Notes: generated by a model from the sequence alone, not told the origin. 64,000 bases of DNA from Xanthomonas arboricola pv. populi (GCF_002939945.1 NZ_MDEB01000001.1:248001-312000), one strand, 5' to 3'. Counted from the first letter of the stretch, positions 45,864 through 54,389 are shown. Numbers and translations are program-made.

Positions 45864-46331
45864 TTACGGGGTGACGGGCGTCGGCACTTCGATCGGCACC
45901 TGGTTCAGGGCGAGCGAATAGACGTGCAGCACGAAGTCCTCGTTGCGACCGCCCGGCGTGCGGGGGCCGGTGACCAGGCCGCGCAGGTATTCGATTTCGC
46001 CGGACGGGCGCTCGACCTTAAAGGCGTAGGCGTCGGTGACCGACGGCAAGCCGGCGGCACGCATGGCGACCTGTCCCGGATCGTCCAACACGCGCGCCAC
46101 CTCGACCTCGGGGTCGCCGGCATTCGAGATGCCCTTGCCCTTCAGTGCGACAGCGGTGTCCCACGTGTCGTAGGTGACGATGTTGGTGGTCAGACCGCGC
46201 TCGCCGACGCTGCCGACCTTCTTGACCTGCACCCAGGTCAGCGCCGCGAACTGGGTCTGGGTCAGATCCTCGTTCTTCGGCGTGGCGCAGATGTAGAGCT
46301 TGGAACCGCTGTTGGTTTGTGCCTCAGCCAT
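45864..46331 (-). CDS. Major tail tube protein
   Basis: 155 residues: MAEAQTNSGSKLYICATPKN, ALTWVQVKKVGSVGERG, NIVTYDTWDTAVALKGKGIS and EVARVLDDPGQVAM. The length, position before G/GT and tape measure, and the tube-like beta pattern fit lambda gpV / SPP1-type tube subunits. Two hairpins (46357-46417) precede it, so it may have its own transcript or be highly expressed from late read-through. No Ig-like C-terminal domain is present. Confidence 0.8.
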   Translation of the reverse strand: MAEAQTNSGSKLYICATPKNEDLTQTQFAALTWVQVKKVGSVGERGLTTNIVTYDTWDTAVALKGKGISNAGDPEVEVARVLDDPGQVAMRAAGLPSVTDAYAFKVERPSGEIEYLRGLVTGPRTPGGRNEDFVLHVYSLALNQVPIEVPTPVTP

Positions 46332-46356
46332 TGCTGATATCTCCTCGCTTTGGGCA

Positions 46357-46417
46357 TAAAAAAACCCGCCACGGGGCGGGGTTGGGGAAACGAAAAGGCC
46401 CGCACAATGGCGGGCCT
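46357..46417 (-). terminator. Tandem intrinsic hairpins between connector genes and tail tube gene
   Basis: Minus-strand stem CCCGCC/GGCGGG followed by T7 (46357-46380), and a second perfect 8-bp stem AGGCCCGC/GCGGGCCT (46396-46403/46410-46417). They lie inside the late operon, so a late antiterminator is implied if the operon is transcribed through. Confidence 0.6.
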
Positions 46418-46436
46418 CGATATGGGTTGTGCCTGA

Positions 46437-46691
46437 CTACTCCGAGTAGCGAAGCGGACCGTCTGTCCACGCAAGAATGCCTGTTCCCTTCAGCATCACT
46501 GCATGGGTGTCCCACCCGGTTCGGACGTCGGTGGTTCCGTATCTCTCAACGCTGATCAGGTCGACGGCGATGTCGATCGCTCCGTCGACCTCCCTTTGCA
46601 GGAAATCCGCGACAGCGTCCCGCGTTGGCTCTATGTCGGCGGCCATGGCCATTGCATCTGCCAGGGTGCCGCGATGTGGTCGGATCTTCAT
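46437..46691 (-). CDS. Hypothetical phage protein (neck/tail junction region)
   Basis: 84 residues, MKIRPHRGTLADAMAMAADI, DAVADFLQREVDGAIDIAVDL and WDTHAVMLKGTGILAWTDG. It is a compact alpha/beta protein with no known domain that I can name. It lies between the tail terminator gene (46721) and the tandem terminators. The position suggests a connector-associated or regulatory role; unproven. Confidence 0.55.
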   Translation of the reverse strand: MKIRPHRGTLADAMAMAADIEPTRDAVADFLQREVDGAIDIAVDLISVERYGTTDVRTGWDTHAVMLKGTGILAWTDGPLRYSE

Positions 46692-46720
46692 GACGGGTTT
46701 CTATCACAGATCAGAGCGGC

Positions 46721-47122
46721 CTAGCTGTCGAAGCCGCGCCACATGATGGTCACCGGATGCATGTGCCGCTCCGGGTCTTGGATGATGGTTGAGGTCCACG
46801 GCTTTCGGTACACGCGCATGCCGGCGAAGGTGGTGCCCTTGCCGAATGCCGCGATGATCTGGTCGGTGAGCTGCGTGCCGACCATGATGCCGGCGCCTGG
46901 CCGATAGCATGCCGCCAGCTGGCCGAAGCCCTGCATCAGCGACGGCCCGTCGTCCTCCATGCCGTAATTCTGCGTCTGGTTGGGGAACCACTGCAGCTCG
47001 AGCCAGGATCCGCTGGTCGGCGGGGTGAAGCCAATGCCCGGATAGGAGCACGGCAGGCCGATACTCGCGGCGAAGGCGCCAACCAGACCGGCGAAGGCGT
47101 CATAGATCGCGGTGTCGCTCAT
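46721..47122 (-). CDS. Phage tail terminator protein (DUF4128-like)
   Basis: 133 residues from ATG 47122: MSDTAIYDAFAGLVGAFAAS, SWLELQWFPNQTQNYGMEDD, ACYRPGAGIMVGTQLTDQII and FAGMRVYRKPWTSTIIQD. This is a tail terminator-like protein that caps the tail tube at the head-tail junction. It overlaps the upstream neck gene by 4 nt (47119-47122). A longer frame upstream is not conserved. Confidence 0.75.
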   Translation of the reverse strand: MSDTAIYDAFAGLVGAFAASIGLPCSYPGIGFTPPTSGSWLELQWFPNQTQNYGMEDDGPSLMQGFGQLAACYRPGAGIMVGTQLTDQIIAAFGKGTTFAGMRVYRKPWTSTIIQDPERHMHPVTIMWRGFDS

Positions 47123-47544
47123 GGAATGCGTGCCTTCACCTTCGCGGTGACCTCGTTGACGATGAAGTCCCAATTCTGCGCGGCGGCTCGCATGAAGCCA
47201 TTGCCGGCCTGTTCGTACTGCCGGCCCAGGCTGTCCTTGCCGCTGAATCCATGCTCCATGCGCATCGCATAGGCGGCGGTCCAGCCGGCCCAGACGGCCT
47301 CGCCCAGCTGCAGGGCTGCAAAGATCAGCGCAGGGTCGCCGCTCTCCGATCTCGCCGGGCCGTCCTTCGACGCCGCCCTGGAGTTGAGCAGCGTGCCTGT
47401 ATCGACCGGCATCTTGCCGCCCTTGGCCTTCGGCGTGTTCGCCTGGTCCATCACCGCCTGCGCGGACTCGCGGAAGATCGCCGTCTGCCGCTGCTTCGCC
47501 TTCTCCGCGAAGGCCCGCACTTGGTCACCGAACTTGCTTGCCAC
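47119..47544 (-). CDS. HK97 gp10-like neck / head-tail joining protein
   Basis: 141 residues: MASKFGDQVRAFAEKAKQRQ, MPVDTGTLLNSRAASKDGPA, YAMRMEHGFSGKDSLGR and AQNWDFIVNEVTAKVKARI. The N-terminal helix with a V-D-T-G-x-L segment is characteristic of the gp10 family, which joins head and tail. It overlaps the head morphogenesis gene at 47525 by 20 nt and the tail terminator by 4 nt. Confidence 0.78.
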   Translation of the reverse strand: MASKFGDQVRAFAEKAKQRQTAIFRESAQAVMDQANTPKAKGGKMPVDTGTLLNSRAASKDGPARSESGDPALIFAALQLGEAVWAGWTAAYAMRMEHGFSGKDSLGRQYEQAGNGFMRAAAQNWDFIVNEVTAKVKARIP

Positions 47545-48622
47545 GTAGCACCTCCGCCGTCATGTCGATCCGGTACTGCTTCGTGCAGCGGCAGCCGACT
47601 ATCTCCTCAGGGCCTGCGCCCAGGCTCGTGTCGCCCGGATGGTTCAGCAGCGCGCCGCTGGGCGACTGGAATGGCTCACCGAATGCGCGTTTCTGCCCGT
47701 TCATGGCCTTGTGTGTGTGCCGGGTTCGCCTATCACCGGTGTCCGACCACGTGCCGGTTACGTTCTCCGGGGCCAGAGCTCCCGATGCGATCTGCTGCCG
47801 ATACGCCTCTTCTCGCCCGGCGTTCATGCTGGTAATCGACTCGGTGCGCGCGATCATCTCGCCACGCAGCTGCAGCAGCCTGTCGGAGTAGCGACCCGCG
47901 ATCTTGTCGATGTCCGCCTGCGATACCGGCTTGCCGGCGGCGATGGCGCGCTTGACGATGCCGTCCAGGCGCTTGTCGCGTCGCTTCCGACCGAAGTACT
48001 TCGCCATTTCCCTTGGGTCACCGCTGGCCAGCTCGCCGCGCATGCTCTGCACGAACTGGCCCTGCTGCGATGTCAGCCCCAGCACGCCACCGGTGCGCCT
48101 GCCGGTGTCGCTGACGCGTCCCACGATGTCCAGCGCGCTCTGCCGAGGATTGCGGCCGGCGACCATGCCGCTCTCCAACACGTTGCGGATCAGCGTGCGC
48201 TGGTCGTTGACGATGCCGGTGATGAGGTTGCTGGACTTGTCGCGCAGCCATGCTTCGGCGGTCGCATTGCGCAGGTCGAACGTAGGGCGCAGCGCGGGCG
48301 AGCGCACGTCCTGCCGTGGCTTGTAGTTGCCGGTGATGATCGGATCCAGGCTAAGCCGCATCTTCGGCATCTCCGACACGCCCTGCTGCCCGCCTGCCGC
48401 GTAGGCGTTGCGCAGCGCTTCACCCAGATCCGCAAAGCGCGGCTCGTCCAGCCCCATGACGGTGAGCACATCGTCGATGCGCCCAGCCTGCAGCAGGTCT
48501 GCGATGAGCTGCACGCCTGCCTGATTTGTGACCTCGGATATCGCCTTGAGGAAGGCACGCGCGATGGCCGGCTCCAGCTTCGCCGCCAGCTGTTCGAGTT
48601 GGCGGGAAGTCGTTGCGGCCAT
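47525..48622 (-). CDS. Phage head morphogenesis protein (SPP1 gp7 / Mu F-like)
   Basis: 365 residues. It is helical at the N-terminus, with the SPP1 gp7-like core: LRGEMIARTESITSMNAGREEAY, then HTHKAMNGQKRAFGEPF and NHPGDTSLGAGPEEIVGCRC at the C-terminus. This His/Asp/Cys-rich C-terminal pattern is characteristic of minor head proteins. It lies four genes after the capsid, whereas in many phages it sits next to the portal. It ends 20 nt into the gp10 gene. Confidence 0.85.
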   Translation of the reverse strand: MAATTSRQLEQLAAKLEPAIARAFLKAISEVTNQAGVQLIADLLQAGRIDDVLTVMGLDEPRFADLGEALRNAYAAGGQQGVSEMPKMRLSLDPIITGNYKPRQDVRSPALRPTFDLRNATAEAWLRDKSSNLITGIVNDQRTLIRNVLESGMVAGRNPRQSALDIVGRVSDTGRRTGGVLGLTSQQGQFVQSMRGELASGDPREMAKYFGRKRRDKRLDGIVKRAIAAGKPVSQADIDKIAGRYSDRLLQLRGEMIARTESITSMNAGREEAYRQQIASGALAPENVTGTWSDTGDRRTRHTHKAMNGQKRAFGEPFQSPSGALLNHPGDTSLGAGPEEIVGCRCTKQYRIDMTAEVLRGKQVR

Positions 48623-48981
48623 CAGCGTCTCGCATGGAATTCAAACATCAGAATCTGCCCACCCGGTGACAGCGGCTGCAGGTCAATGAATCGATACAGC
48701 ACACCGCCGAGCAGGATCCGGTCGTCCTTCGTCGGCTCAATGGCGACATCGGTGGAGATCAGCCCCAGCTTGTCCCCCTGCAGCACCAGCGTGGCATCGC
48801 GGTTGGTCAGGCTGTAATCGACTTCCACCACCTTGCAGTCGTGCCGGGTCGGTGGCCCCTGCTGCGGGTTATGCGGCGGCCCGGTGATGGCGCCGTCGCG
48901 CTCCAGCTGTGTGGCGTATCCGTAGCCACCGATCAGCCTGCGAGCGGTCGCTTCCAGTCGTGCATAGAGCGCGGCGGCCAT
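48622..48981 (-). CDS. Head-tail joining protein (hypothetical)
   Basis: 119 residues: MAAALYARLEATARRLIGGY, CKVVEVDYSLTNRDATLVL and GDKLGLISTDVAIEP...VLYRFIDLQPLSPG. The beta-rich fold and place between the DnaT-like adaptor and the morphogenesis gene match small connector proteins. It overlaps its upstream gene by one base at 48981. Exact family not named. Confidence 0.7.
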   Translation of the reverse strand: MAAALYARLEATARRLIGGYGYATQLERDGAITGPPHNPQQGPPTRHDCKVVEVDYSLTNRDATLVLQGDKLGLISTDVAIEPTKDDRILLGGVLYRFIDLQPLSPGGQILMFEFHARR

Positions 48982-49493
48982 CAGACCACCCTCACGGCTG
49001 GGAACATCGCCGGACGACGCAACAGCGGCGCCAGGATCTCGTCGATGCCCGGAATGATTGGACGGTTCGGCGTGCTGCCTGCAGCGGTACTGGCACCGTA
49101 TGAGACTTCGATCGGGCCGACCTTCTCGCGCGTGACCTGCGCGCTCGCGACGTAGTCCGGCGATAGGCTGCCGGGCTCGATCAGCTCGCGCAGCGCTGCT
49201 TCGTACGCCGCGTGCTCAACCTCGATCGGCACCACGTCGGCGGCAATCGGGTTGCCGTCGTAATCCACTGCGCCTGTGCGGGGCCATTCGTTCGCCTGGC
49301 CCCGCCCGTCAGTACGCACGCCGGGGAACATCGACTGCCACCGTCCCGAAGACAGCAGCACCCGGTACCGGCCGTCGATGTAGTCGGTACCGCGCACCAG
49401 GGACGACCTGCGGGCCTCCTCACTGCCTGCCGCCCATGCCGCGTTGCCACGGACCAGGTGATACGCGTCTGCTCCTTCCAGCGTGCCGTACAT
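48981..49493 (-). CDS. Head-tail adaptor (DnaT-like ssDNA-binding family)
   Basis: 170 residues starting MYGTLEGADAYHLVRGNAAW, with ALVRGTDYIDGRYR-like SSLVRGTDYIDGRY, WPRTGAVDYDGNPIAADVVP and VEHAAYEAALRELIEPG. This is the protein commonly annotated as putative DnaT-like in phage connector blocks; the role there is head-tail adaptor (like HK97 gp6). It ends at the start of the next gene. Confidence 0.75.
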   Translation of the reverse strand: MYGTLEGADAYHLVRGNAAWAAGSEEARRSSLVRGTDYIDGRYRVLLSSGRWQSMFPGVRTDGRGQANEWPRTGAVDYDGNPIAADVVPIEVEHAAYEAALRELIEPGSLSPDYVASAQVTREKVGPIEVSYGASTAAGSTPNRPIIPGIDEILAPLLRRPAMFPAVRVV

Positions 49494-49495
49494 GA

Positions 49496-50026
49496 TCAGC
49501 TCCCGGTCTTGGACTTCTCGGCGTCGTCCAGCGCGGCCTGCAGCTTCTCCAAGCCCCAGCGCTTGTCGTGCTTGATGCCGCCGGCTTCCAGCTTGGCGAT
49601 CAGATCGACCTTCTTCTGGTCGTCGGCGGCCTTCGCGTCGATCACCGCCTGAGCGGCAGCAGCGGCTTCGGCCTTCAGCGCGTCGAGCGATGCGCTGATA
49701 CGTGCCTCGCGGTCCACTTCGTCCAGCGAATTCCAGTCCTCCAGCGACAGCGCCGAGGCCTTGAACGCTTGCTGCACGACATCGTCGCGCGTGACGCTAT
49801 CGCCGCCTTCGATGAGCAGGATGCTGTCGGGCAGGTTGAACGTGCCGAGCAGGAACGGCGCGGTGTCGTCCTCCGACTCGCTGAGGATGTTCGCGGCGAG
49901 CCACGCCTGCACGACGGCGTTCTTCTTGATGGCCGTCCAGTTCGGCACGGTGGCCGGCGAGCCGGGAATGATCTCGGTGCCGTCCGGCAACGCCAGCGGC
50001 GTCTTGTGGTTGTTGCTGATCTTCAT
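49496..50026 (-). CDS. Hypothetical phage protein of the head block
   Basis: 176 residues. An N-terminal globular part (MKISNNHKTPLALPDGTEII, VQAWLAANILSESEDDTAPF) precedes an Ala-rich helix (about 110-140, EAAAAAQAVIDAKAADDQKK) and a C-terminal KLEAGGIKHDKRWGLEKLQAAL, a SAP/HeH-like segment seen in phage head proteins. It lies between capsid and adaptor genes. Function unknown. Confidence 0.65.
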   Translation of the reverse strand: MKISNNHKTPLALPDGTEIIPGSPATVPNWTAIKKNAVVQAWLAANILSESEDDTAPFLLGTFNLPDSILLIEGGDSVTRDDVVQQAFKASALSLEDWNSLDEVDREARISASLDALKAEAAAAAQAVIDAKAADDQKKVDLIAKLEAGGIKHDKRWGLEKLQAALDDAEKSKTGS

Positions 50027-50074
50027 TGCATGCTCCGGTGTGGCCCCGCCGGTGACGCGCGGGGCCGTTGTGGA

Positions 50075-51022
50075 TCAGATGCCGTCGACGTAGACGACCT
50101 GCTTGGGGAGGCGCACGTCCAGGCCGCCCAGGCGCATCACGCCCGGGATGTCCCAGCGCAACGGGCCGCTCTGGTACACCGGCAAGAATCGGTGCGGCAT
50201 CGGCATGTGCAGCTTCAGGACATTGGCGTCGTAGCGGTACGCGATCATGCGTGCGACGCCGCCGGCACCTGCCGTGTCCAGGTCACGTAGACCGCGCACC
50301 GTCAGCTGTTGCCCGGTGGTAGCGGTGTAGACGTTGTTGGCCAGGAAGTACTGCAGGATGGTCATGTCGCTGTTGTCGCTCATCTTCTTGGTGGAGATGA
50401 GCATGAACTTCGACCACGGCAGCAGCAGGCGATCGGCGATCGCGGTGGTGTTGGTGCCGTTGAACACGTTGAGGATTGCCGAGTTCATGTCGGCGACGAT
50501 CTGGTCGGGCGTGGCGGTACCGGCTGCCTGCAAGGTGCCCCATGCGCCGGTGGGCGCTGCAACCGGCGTTACGCCGGCAGCGTTGAACAGGCCGGTGAAA
50601 CCCTTGCTTGCGTCGCCCTGTAGCGCCACGCGGTCCACCATCACCTCCGAGGCCCGGCGCGCGACGGCAGCGTCCTCGTTGGGCAGGTTGATGCCGAGCA
50701 GCTGCGCGCGCCCGACCTCTTCCCAGCCGTAGCCGTAGCCGATACCAGCGGTGTGCACGCCGGTCTGGAACTGCGAGCGGTTGGTGCCGGCCTTCGGGAT
50801 ATCGTCGGCGTTGCCGTTGATCCAGTCGGCCTTACCGTACTGGTCCTGCGAGTAGTAGGTGACCGACGTGGCGAACTCGCTGCCGGACGTATCGACCGGG
50901 ACCAGGTCGCGGTACTGGATGTCCGGGTAGACGGTCCGGTAGACGCCGGGCTCGATGATGGTGGTCTGCGAGACCACGAAGCCCATGACTACCTGGGCGT
51001 CGAAGAGTGGATGTGCACGCAT
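50075..51022 (-). CDS. Major capsid protein (DUF2184 family)
   Basis: 315 residues from ATG 51022 (MRAHPLFDAQVVMGFVVSQT). Characteristic segments are YRDLVPVDTSGSEFATSVTY, GYGYGWEEVGRAQLLGINLP and PMPHRFLPVYQSGPLRWDIP, typical of the DUF2184 HK97-fold capsid family. The cement protein and protease genes are upstream in the transcription order. The longer upstream frame (to 51100) is not conserved. Confidence 0.85.
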   Translation of the reverse strand: MRAHPLFDAQVVMGFVVSQTTIIEPGVYRTVYPDIQYRDLVPVDTSGSEFATSVTYYSQDQYGKADWINGNADDIPKAGTNRSQFQTGVHTAGIGYGYGWEEVGRAQLLGINLPNEDAAVARRASEVMVDRVALQGDASKGFTGLFNAAGVTPVAAPTGAWGTLQAAGTATPDQIVADMNSAILNVFNGTNTTAIADRLLLPWSKFMLISTKKMSDNSDMTILQYFLANNVYTATTGQQLTVRGLRDLDTAGAGGVARMIAYRYDANVLKLHMPMPHRFLPVYQSGPLRWDIPGVMRLGGLDVRLPKQVVYVDGI

Positions 51023-51035
51023 GCGGATAGGCTCC

Positions 51036-51476
51036 TTAGCCGAGACGGACAACGGCCAGCTGGGCTGCCGCGGTGGCGCTGGTGTCCCAGCGGGCGCCAT
51101 TGATGGCGGTGTTGTTGGTGGCGACGTTGGTGAACGCGCCGGCTGCGGTGAGGTACACCGGATCGCCAGCGGCGACAGCGACCGAGGCGGTCACCCAGAT
51201 GTCGCCCTTGGTGATGACGCGCGCCGATGCACGCTGCGGAAACAGGTCCAGGCCCGTGGCCGAGCGATCCAGCAGCGTGATGCCGACGAACTTCAGGTTG
51301 GCGCCGCCGAACGTGACGATGCCCTTGTCCGTCGCGCCCTGTGCCACGGCCAGGCCGAACGCGAGGCCGGCGACGTCCTCGACAGTGCGAGAGATGATGG
51401 TGGACGGGATCATCGTGGCCTGCATGCCGCGCGTGGCTGCAGGCTGGATGTCCGGATAGTTGGTTTGCAGTGCCAT
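51036..51476 (-). CDS. Capsid cement / decoration protein
   Basis: 146 residues, beta-rich and Ala/Gly/Thr-rich: MALQTNYPDIQPAATRGMQA, SRTVEDVAGLAFGLAVAQ, GDIWVTASVAVAAGDPVYL. The phrase GDIWVTAS..VAAGDPVYL is typical of structural cement proteins in capsids with DUF2184 major proteins. It lies just before the capsid gene and 3 bp after the protease-scaffold gene. Confidence 0.75.
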   Translation of the reverse strand: MALQTNYPDIQPAATRGMQATMIPSTIISRTVEDVAGLAFGLAVAQGATDKGIVTFGGANLKFVGITLLDRSATGLDLFPQRASARVITKGDIWVTASVAVAAGDPVYLTAAGAFTNVATNNTAINGARWDTSATAAAQLAVVRLG

Positions 51477-51479
51477 GGC

Positions 51480-52574
51480 TTAGGCCCCCTGGTTCTTGGT
51501 GCGGTAATCGAGGCCGGCGACGGACGCGGCGTAGCCGTTGTCCTGCACGACGGTGCGAAATTTGGCGCCGTCCTTCAGCGCCTGCACAACGGGATCTTTG
51601 GGCTTACAGCTATCGGCCAGAATGTCGAAGCGCGCCTCGATGTATGCGTCGCCCTTGCCGGCGATGGCGGCGTCGCCGAGATTGCCGATGACAGCAGCCT
51701 TGCGAACGTCCGCATCGCTTTTGCCGCTGTAGTCGGTGTCGTGGATTGCCTTGGCCGCGGCCAAAAGATCGCCACGCGCCTGCACGCGCGCATCCAGGGC
51801 AGCGGCATCCAGCACCTTGCCCTTCAGGTCGTCGATGGAGGCGTCGCGCTTGGCGATCTCGGCATCCTTCAGCGCGAGGGCTGCGGTGTGGTCGGTTGCC
51901 TGGCGCGCGGCAACTGCGTTGGAGTCGGAGAGCTGGCGCAGCAGCTTGTCGATGGCCTGGGCGCCGGCGTCGGTGGTCTCGACGGACAGCCCATCGACCA
52001 GGACGGTCCGGGTCTTGATGTCAGGCATTGAAGTGTTCCTCTGATGGTTGTCGTCGCCGATACGAAGGTGTTCACCACCGCGCGCCCGGTCGACTAGCGC
52101 GAGATGGTTGTTGCGGATGTTTCGTTGCACGGCGTCGTACGGCTCGCCTTCGGGCGTCACGCCATCCTCGAAGACGATCTCCGCGGTGTAGCCCTGCGAC
52201 AGCTCGACCTTGCCGGCCTCCCAGTCGGCGATGGCCGCCTTGTCCATGAGCACCAGCGGCACGCGCACGAACTTGTCGTCGTGCCGCACCTCGTCGCCGG
52301 TCTGACCGACGGCGTACTGCTTCCAGTTGCTCGCGTCGACCATCACCGGCGGGTGGTCGTTGGTCATGGGCCGGTGCGCGAAGCTGCGCAGCGTTGCGTC
52401 GGAGAAGACCTCTTCGGGCGGGCGGTATAGCCGCACGATGGGCATCTCCGGCTTGCCGACCTCGGATCCCAGGTATTGCTGGATGCCGGTGCGCGCCACC
52501 TTTGCATCGGCCACGAGGTAGCCGTCCGCGGTGCGGCGTGGCGCCGTCACCGAGACTCGATCTTTCAGAAACAT
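51480..52574 (-). CDS. Prohead protease / scaffold (DUF2213 family)
   Basis: 364 residues. The N-terminal 165 residues form the DUF2213 protease-like domain (SFAHRPMTNDHPPVMVDASN with a D-H pair; ELSQGYTAEIVFEDG; DAVQRNIRNNHLALVDRARG with a catalytic-type SxGY and NHLALV). The C-terminal half (about 180-364) is Ala/Asp-rich coiled coil like a scaffold (KDAEIAKRDASIDDLKGKVL). An in-frame ATG at 52028 with AGAGGA upstream could start a separate scaffold. It follows the portal gene and precedes the capsid genes. Confidence 0.85.
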   Translation of the reverse strand: MFLKDRVSVTAPRRTADGYLVADAKVARTGIQQYLGSEVGKPEMPIVRLYRPPEEVFSDATLRSFAHRPMTNDHPPVMVDASNWKQYAVGQTGDEVRHDDKFVRVPLVLMDKAAIADWEAGKVELSQGYTAEIVFEDGVTPEGEPYDAVQRNIRNNHLALVDRARGGEHLRIGDDNHQRNTSMPDIKTRTVLVDGLSVETTDAGAQAIDKLLRQLSDSNAVAARQATDHTAALALKDAEIAKRDASIDDLKGKVLDAAALDARVQARGDLLAAAKAIHDTDYSGKSDADVRKAAVIGNLGDAAIAGKGDAYIEARFDILADSCKPKDPVVQALKDGAKFRTVVQDNGYAASVAGLDYRTKNQGA

Positions 52575-52577
52575 GGT

Positions 52578-54389
52578 TCAGTCCTCGCGGAGCTCTTCGA
52601 AGATTTCCGGGCCCAGCACGATGCGGCCCCGGTACGGCTCAACCTTCGACAGGTCGATGGGCGACTTCGTCAGGCTGATGTGCGGCGTGTAGTCCGGGAA
52701 GTCGTGCGAAGCGCCTGCCCGGACGATCTCCTCATGGCGCCAAGCGAGCTGCGTGGACGCGAACAGGATCACCGCCGACATACCGCCTAACGGCTCGATG
52801 GCACGCGGCCCACCGCGCGGAATGATCAGCTCACCGCTGCTATCGCTGCTCCACTCACTCGCGTTGCCCGCCTTGATCCAGTCGAAGCGCTGGCGCGAAT
52901 AAGCCACCGTCACGTGCAGGTCGTCGGCGATGTCCGTGATGCCCTGCTCCCGCGCCCAGGCTTCGATCTCCGCCGCGTTGAGCACGTCCCGGCGCACATA
53001 CAGCGAGCGAGGCTCGGCGTCTGTCAGCGGATTGCCCTGGTTGCCCTGCGTAGCAGCCAGCGTGGCCGCTGCACGCTCCTCCTCGTCCTGATCCTCCTGC
53101 CAGTCCGGATTCGCCCTGGTGAAGTCGTCCATCGCCGATTCCAGGCCAGGCGCTACGCCCGCCTCGGTCAGCATGTTCACCGCCACCTCGGCCAGCACCT
53201 CGTCGGGAATGAGCTTGGTGTCGGCGAGGGTCTTGATCGTGTCGGCCGTGGTTTTGCCGTTGGTGGCGCGCTCGGTGTCGCTGGTCTGCCACAGGCTGCG
53301 CCAGCTGTAGAACACGTCCTTCGGTCGGCTGCCGAGCGCCGAGTAGATCAGGCACTCATCCAGCACCGACATGGCCGGCGTGTAGATGAGCTCCTGGCCT
53401 GACTTGATGCGGTCGTAGTAGTTCCGGATGTCGTTGTCGCCGGTGCTGTTCAGACCGCCGGGCGACTGCCCCAGCAGACGCGTCAACGGGATATCCGCCG
53501 CGCCCGACACCTGCTGCAGGAAGGCCAGCATCACATCGACCAATCCGCTGAAGGACGCCGACTTCTGCGTGTAGGTCTCCTCCCCATCCAGCACCAGCAT
53601 GCCGTTGATGCCCTTGGCCATCGCCGCGAGCTGCAGGCGCTGAAGCAGCTGCGCCTCATACGCTGGATCTGCCAGCTGCGACATGAGGTTCGGGATGTTC
53701 AGCACATCGACCTTCGCCTCGAATACCAGGCTGGCGATGTTGGCGCTCGTGCTGTCCGCCTGCTTCACCGCGTCGCTGGTCGCCATCAGGACCGAGTCGC
53801 CCCAGCCGTCACCGTGATCGATATCCGGATCCGGCCGGTGGGCACCGTGCAGGATGACCAGCCGCGAGGGATGAATCTCGACCTGGCCGGCGCGGGCTGA
53901 GGTGAGCGTGTAGAACGCAGGCCGCCCGTAGGTGGGCGACTCGGCATCGCGATCCTGCTCGCCTGCAGTCAGCACGCTCTTGGTCAGCACGTTGAGGTGC
54001 TTGACGCCCTTCTTCCTTACGCGCGTCGGGTCCAGCGGCCTACTGGGGTCTGTGTCGCCTGTAGCGATGTAGATCGCTGCGCCACCGAACAGCCGCGCCT
54101 TGGTGTGCGCCTCCAGCAGCTTCACCTGCAGCCCCAGCCGCTTCTCCTCCGCCTCAAGGGCGCTGATCTGGGTCTGATCGGCATTCCACGTCCGCCAGTT
54201 GCGGCAGCCGTCAAGCGCAGGAATGTCGATGATCTTGCGAGCGAGCCACGTGCCGCGGTAGGCGTTGCTGGCATCAATGTCGCTCAGCGGCGCGAGCGCG
54301 TAGTGGCTGTGCAGCGCCTTGTCGCGCCAGGTGCCCAGGTTGGCCACGAGATTGACCAGCCCGTCTTTCAGTTGTGCGAGCTTGCCCAT
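52578..54389 (-). CDS. Portal protein with C-terminal Acb1-like 2H phosphoesterase domain
   Basis: 603 residues. The N-terminal ~440 residues are a portal of the DUF1073 family (YRGTWLARKIIDIPALDGCR, FGGAAIYIATGDTDPSRPLD, RLVILHGAHRPDPDIDHGDG, GQSPGGLNSTGDNDIRNYYD). Residues about 460-603 carry two 2H motifs: LHVTVAYS (H492, T494) and PHISLTK (H570, S572), about 78 residues apart, with WIKAGNASEW between. Phage Acb1 anti-CBASS nucleases have the same pair of H-x-T/S motifs. The domain may be cleaved off or act in place; unproven. It lies between terminase and protease-scaffold genes. Confidence 0.85.
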   Translation of the reverse strand: MGKLAQLKDGLVNLVANLGTWRDKALHSHYALAPLSDIDASNAYRGTWLARKIIDIPALDGCRNWRTWNADQTQISALEAEEKRLGLQVKLLEAHTKARLFGGAAIYIATGDTDPSRPLDPTRVRKKGVKHLNVLTKSVLTAGEQDRDAESPTYGRPAFYTLTSARAGQVEIHPSRLVILHGAHRPDPDIDHGDGWGDSVLMATSDAVKQADSTSANIASLVFEAKVDVLNIPNLMSQLADPAYEAQLLQRLQLAAMAKGINGMLVLDGEETYTQKSASFSGLVDVMLAFLQQVSGAADIPLTRLLGQSPGGLNSTGDNDIRNYYDRIKSGQELIYTPAMSVLDECLIYSALGSRPKDVFYSWRSLWQTSDTERATNGKTTADTIKTLADTKLIPDEVLAEVAVNMLTEAGVAPGLESAMDDFTRANPDWQEDQDEEERAAATLAATQGNQGNPLTDAEPRSLYVRRDVLNAAEIEAWAREQGITDIADDLHVTVAYSRQRFDWIKAGNASEWSSDSSGELIIPRGGPRAIEPLGGMSAVILFASTQLAWRHEEIVRAGASHDFPDYTPHISLTKSPIDLSKVEPYRGRIVLGPEIFEELRED

